Source: Celoporthe dispersa (taxonomy: Eukaryota > Ascomycota > Sordariomycetes > Diaporthales > Cryphonectriaceae). Taken from it: a stretch of 64,000 nucleotides of DNA. The DNA lies in the NCBI GenBank assembly GCA_016584495.1, contig WAID01000012.1:806001-870000 (forward strand), written 5' to 3'. The notes under the pieces were generated by a model. That model was not told the DNA's origin, made no database searches, and saw only the letters and a program-made list of their open reading frames with translations. The position numbers were made by a program, and so were the translations under genes. Position 1 is the first letter of the stretch. Each line of letters begins with the position of its first letter. Shown here in pieces: positions 59,401-64,000 of the stretch.

Positions 59401-62400
59401 GAAATGACCTGGCTGTGGCTATCGAATGCGCCGGAAATCTATCGAGAAGACGAGGCAAAATAGCCCCAATGTCGGCAATTCCCACATCACGCCACGGGAG
59501 CATCTTCCCAGTCCAAGGCTGCATGACATCCCGAACTCCAGCTGGTTGCGAGGGTGGGACAGGGTAGTGAGATCTTCGGGCTATTCTTCGAATACGCACG
59601 CTGGGTCATGCTGGTCAATCAAACCTATCAAAATCTGGAAAAAGCAACCCTCTCTTCCTGCCCCTACGACCTGGATCCCGGAGGTAGGACTTCCAGGTTG
59701 CAGTGGACAGCATTAGCCCATTGATCGGATGTTTCGATCCTGGTGGCGCTTTCCCATTGATGAGAGTTACATAGCTTCTCTGCAGCGTGCCTGGTAGTGA
59801 TAGCACCACTGGCCCTCTGGGGGTCCTGATTCATCAACTGAGAAGGATGACCGGGGGCAACCACGGGGTCTGCCACCATTGAGAATAAACTAGCCGCGGC
59901 AGGGGCTATCCAGAACAGCTAGCACGTGAGACGGTTACGGCTAGGGCCGAGGAAGGAACAGGAAAGAGAAAAGAAAAAAGAACCAAAATGTGAAATTGAG
60001 CCTGCTGGCAGCATCAATCGTCAACTACATTGCGCTGGCCCTGGGTTTGGACGGCACGTAGGCAGGGATCTGAGACTGGATCGGATATGACCTGCAAGCG
60101 AAAAGGTGAGAGCGGCACGTTCTCCTCCAGACCAGTCTAAAATGACCAGCATCATGTCAGAGGGTTAAACCTTAAGCCCGATGGGCGGGAGATGACTAGA
60201 AGCTATAGTCAGTGCGTCCTGCTGCCTCGAGTCGAGCGCCAACCATTTGGGAGGGGGGGTCTTCTGCACGTCTGATGTTTTGCACATGCAGGCTCTCTGC
60301 ACGAGCAGGGCGCCAGGTTTCAAGCTGACAGGGTAGCAGGGAGCTTCTGACGTCCTACGACTTTCTCGAAGCTTTCCAAGCAATGCCAGGTCAAGACCCA
60401 GCCCCGTACCGCTGACCAGTCAGTAGCGAGATTCCGAAGTTTGCTTTTGCCCACGCAGGGTAGGATTTCGGTGTCGGTGGTAGCGACAGTGGTTGGCAGG
60501 CTTAGGGCATGACACGGACGAATTCTCGTGTACGTTCGTTGTCCGGATACCGCTCAGGAGAGTTGGGGGGGAAAAGGGGGGGGACGGAGACTGGTACGTC
60601 GTGTTCGTCCGTGAATGCGTCTGAGCCACCATCTGAAGGTATGCAGCGTGACTAGAAACGCTGGCGGAGACTTCAATCTTTAGGTAATTTTGGGAGGCTA
60701 GCGTGTGTGCGTTAGGTCTTTGGGTGCATCCTTGCGGGAAAAGAGAGGGAGAAGGGGAGGGAGAGAGCCCCGGCCTACAAGCATCAACAGAGCCTAGAGC
60801 TACTGCTACGTGGTATGGAGGTTGAAGCTTGCTGTGTCGGCCGTCGATGCCCAACCGCTTGTCTCGATCGGTATAAGAGGTATCTGAGCCGTGTCTGACC
60901 GTTGAAAATTCTGTTCCGTAGCATCTGCGAGCTCCAAGGTGAGCGACTTAAACGCAGAATCAGGAGATACCTGCGATAGCGCGAAATGTACACGAGCAGC
61001 GGGCTGGGGTATGAGCGTCTCCAAGGTAGCCTAATGCGCTAGAAGCAGTCGCTGCCGATAGCGAAAGTGAGTTTGCACCGGGGGAACCTTGAATCATGCG
61101 GCCCAACTGCACCACAGGGAAGATCTGCACATGAAGAGATGTCGTTGAAAGGCCTGGCGAGGCGGGTCCCCGGTCTGTGGAGAGCGGGCCCAATCTGCCT
61201 GGAGGCACCGGCACCAGCTCGCCAGGGGTCCTCGACAGAATCCCCCCCCCCCCTTTTTTTTTTTTTTTGTTAGACGGGCCTATCACGGAGGGAAGATTTC
61301 TCGATTGCCGAGCAGGGGGGCGGCGTACAAGTACCTCGGCGGCGTGGATCTTCCTTCTTTCAGCTGGCTGACTCGCATATTTTAGAGGTGGTGTGCCTAG
61401 AAGTTGGTGGTGTAAGTGTGTTGACATATCGAGATTTGCCCCCGTTGCTGCTACATACCAAATGCATAGTAGTTAGTATGACATACAACGTAGTAGCTGC
61501 AGGGAGGGGCAACGGTTGCTCAGATTGACCAGCAGGGGGGTGTGGCCCTATGCCTGCAGTCTCCACGCGATCGCCTCAGCGAGGAGGTCACGTTCTGCGC
61601 AGGGCTTGGCCGTGACCGCAGAGAAAGAAAGAGAGAAAAAAGAGAGGGAGGAGGGAGGAGGGAGGGTGAGACCAGGTGGGTCGCCTTCTAAAATTGCTCA
61701 GCTGCTTGCTGCTGCGACTGGCTCTCTGGGGAGCTCGAGCCTCGAGCCACGAGGTAGACCTGGTGGATCGGAGCACACACCTACGGTGCCTTCTTGGCCT
61801 TGTGGATACGCGATGAGATGGATCCACCACCCAGACCAAGCGCCTTGTCGGTGTGGGAACTGATCCTCACTGAACACGGTGATCGGCTCACGATGCGTAG
61901 AGGCGACAGCATGACGAGGCGGGGCGGCTACTGCAGCACGGCGGCCGTCCTATACCAGTCAGTGGCATTGGCGGTGAGGCCAGACGCAACGCAAGATGCA
62001 GCAAGATGCAGATGCAGATGCAATGTGACAGCGCTGAGGTCCCAGCGTGCGGCAAGCTCGAGTCGGTCTCGGGACGGACTGGCGTCGAAATAATCGCAGA
62101 TCTAGTCGGTCTGACAGTCTGGTATCTCGGCTGGTCTGCTTGGTCTCGAAAGAAGCCGACGGATCGGCAGGTGGGTTGGGAGAGTACGAGGCTGACAAGG
62201 ATTGGGGAAAAGGAAAAAGAGAAAGTCTGGAAGAAGAAGAAAAAGAAGGGGAAGGCGTGGTGGTTTGGTTGTTGGTACATACTAGGTACTAGTAGTAGGT
62301 ACGACAATGAGAAAGAGCGGGAGGCAGAGAAGAGACCCCCCCCCAATCCTGTGACGGACGAGTAAGTTGGGCCTAATTGATTTGAAATTGGCCCAATAGT

Positions 62401-64000
62401 GTCGCTCAATTGAAGGTCTGAACTTCTGAAAGGCCTAATCCGGGTAACGCAACTCCACTGTGACTCCCCTGCTACTAGCACTAAGTGCTGTGTACAACAC
62501 TACGGACAAGCCTGTCACTAGCGACAAGGGACTATCACCCATTCTTTTTTTTTTTTTTTGGATGTCAAGTTTCCCAGCATACTATCATAGCAGTAGAGAT
62601 ACATGTGGCATAGACGATTCCCAGTGCTGTGGTACGAGCCAAGATGGAGAGGTCCATGGATTCTTGGATACTGGTGGATTCATGCAACACCGGCCATCCC
62701 GGGCAAATTAACCAGCAGCGAGTTACCTTGCGCCCCTGCATTGCTGACGACCGACCCCCTTCAGCCGTGGACGAGGCGACCAGTCGCAGGTCTCCCTGGA
62801 TGAGGCGGACCCCGACAGCCAGCATGACTTAAGAGACACATATCTGGAGGAAATGTGTACCACACTATCACTTTCTCTAACCTGCCCAAGACGATCCAAG
62901 AACTCGGGGAGGTCATCTAGTTCAGTTATATTGCAGCCCTGTTCCGACGCCCAAACCCCGTTATGGAACAACACGGGTTACCAGAACTGTACTAGCACAA
63001 CCCGTAAACCTTTACGCTATGACCAGTAATAGCGCCCCTAGGAAGAAGAGAGGATGGAAGAGAGAGACATACACACACACACACAGAGAGAGAGGGGGGA
63101 GGGGCAGGGAGCGAGTGTGTGTGCGTGCGTTGCTCTTTGGGAGAGTCGACAATTTTTAAAGGACAGAGTAGCCTTCGGCCGCTGGCCAGCGCGCGGTCGA
63201 ATCAGGCCACTAACTAGACTTGTGGCCAAGCACTATCTCTTGGGGCACCCAATTCGAAACAGAGCTAGGCCCTCCCGTAATCACGCATAAACCGCACAAG
63301 CAGCGCAGCGGACACTCGCGACTAGTACTTCTCTGGGCAAGTTGATATTGAAGGCAGGCATAGATTCGACGAGATTGATATTGTACATACAATATGCCTA
63401 GAGGGCGAGGCTAAGGCTGAACACAAGCAACTGTCAACGTCGGGGAATAGTTGTGCCTGGGATACTAGGCACGGCACCTGGCGCATGCATGCCACACGAC
63501 CAGGTGTTCCTTCCTCTACCCCGAGTTTTGTCCAGGTAACATGGCATATGCGATCTACCCTAGGCTGGGCAGCAACAATGGCCATGGCGGGAGGAGACAT
63601 CACTTACGCCTTGGAATATCTTGGTGCCTGAACTCCTTTAGAAACATGGCTCATACAGCGGACTGCCCTGCTAGTCTTCCCGTGACCCCCGACCCTACTT
63701 TATACTTGCGCCTGATGTAACTCTGGCATGTCCAGGGCGCACGCGGGCGGTCTGATTCTACCTGTAGACCCACGGTCGCTCGTTCGCCCTGCTCATGTCT
63801 CGCCTCAAGGGTGACGTCGGAGCACGTCATCATATACTGGACTCTTGTGCAGGGCGACTTCGAGCGGGATGAAGTGGTGCGTTGCTGTTGCCCGTGTTCC
63901 CATCTGCCTGCCACACTTGAGCTCTTTCCCTACATGATCGATCTGTCATGCCAAGTGAGCATCAGATGGGTATGACGCCGGGTACCGTTGATGCCCACCT
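56483..64000. other. 7.5-kb region to window end without a supportable gene
   Basis: It lies upstream of the minus-strand unknown gene. It holds GTAC-rich palindromic stretches (58980-59230, 62275-62310), a C10-T run near 61243-61270, an AGATGC tandem near 62000-62020 and GA/AC tracts near 63070-63100. Apart from a weak coding-like stretch on minus at 60806-61200, nothing recognisable is seen. Confidence 0.45.
60806..61200 (-). pseudogene. Possible coding remnant, unknown
   Basis: Two minus-strand frames meet near 61020. The upstream one has VQIFPVVQLGRMIQGSPG and SLSAATASSALGYL, the downstream one ETLIPQPAARVHFALSQVS and SLTLELADATEQNF. Joined by a one-base change they read like ordinary protein, unlike the low-complexity frames around them. 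No start, splice sites or family could be set. It might be chance, a fragment of a gene, or a gene with another sequence break. Confidence 0.2.

Noticed and set aside
1..64000. Secondary-metabolite cluster, phage, plasmid or CRISPR array
   Set aside because: No synthase, tailoring-enzyme cluster, integrase, capsid gene or regularly spaced repeat was seen.

Overview
The window reads as nuclear DNA of a filamentous ascomycete, most likely a Sordariomycete. Genes carry short GT-AG introns (about 50-120 nt), coding parts are GC-rich, and intergenic DNA is full of CT/GA tracts. Several genes are fungus-typical: a HET-domain protein, Bur1-type kinase, fungal class V myosin, Epl1 and a Gal83/Sip2-type AMPK beta subunit. 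There is no operon logic; these are mostly unrelated housekeeping and regulatory genes. I saw no transposon, rRNA, tRNA or CRISPR.

Layout. 0-5 kb: HAM1 (ITP pyrophosphatase), FAP7 (adenylate kinase-like ribosome factor) and NAP1, all on minus. 7.8-9.3 kb: D-3-phosphoglycerate dehydrogenase. 12-17 kb: class V myosin. 18.4-22.3 kb: a HET-domain protein and a broken membrane-protein gene, both minus, which form the most accessory-looking part. 23.2-27.5 kb: a P5B cation ATPase (Ypk9/ATP13A2 type). 28.2-29.7 kb: a CFA-synthase-like methyltransferase. 30.0-30.3 kb: a 66-aa complex I-like membrane protein. 31-33 kb: BUR1 kinase. 34.4-35.0 kb: a small ISG12/IFI6-type membrane protein. 35.2-36.1 kb: an unknown membrane protein with a 15-nt microexon. 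37.4-39.2 kb: AMPK beta. 39.7-40.9 kb: KAE1. 42.5-44.5 kb: EPL1. 46.2-47.2 kb: calcineurin B. 55.1-56.5 kb: a conserved protein of unknown role. About 8 kb (47.2-55.1 kb) and 7.5 kb (56.5-64 kb) hold no gene I can support.

A striking feature is the number of single-base reading-frame breaks, mostly in C/G runs, in genes that are otherwise full length and conserved (myosin, HET, CFA-like, BUR1, AMPK beta, EPL1, the 35-36 kb membrane protein). Several of these genes are essential in model fungi, so sequence error is the simplest reading. For four of them, the exon lengths become an exact multiple of three once one base is added or removed. The membrane-protein gene at 21.1-22.3 kb is different: besides a frame break it has an in-frame TAG that is not in a homopolymer, so it may be a true pseudogene.

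Some products act in shared processes: Bur1 and Epl1 (transcription and chromatin) with Nap1 (histone chaperone), AMPK beta and calcineurin B (nutrient and calcium signalling), Kae1 and Fap7 (translation apparatus). Their proximity here looks like ordinary gene order, not a pathway cluster.
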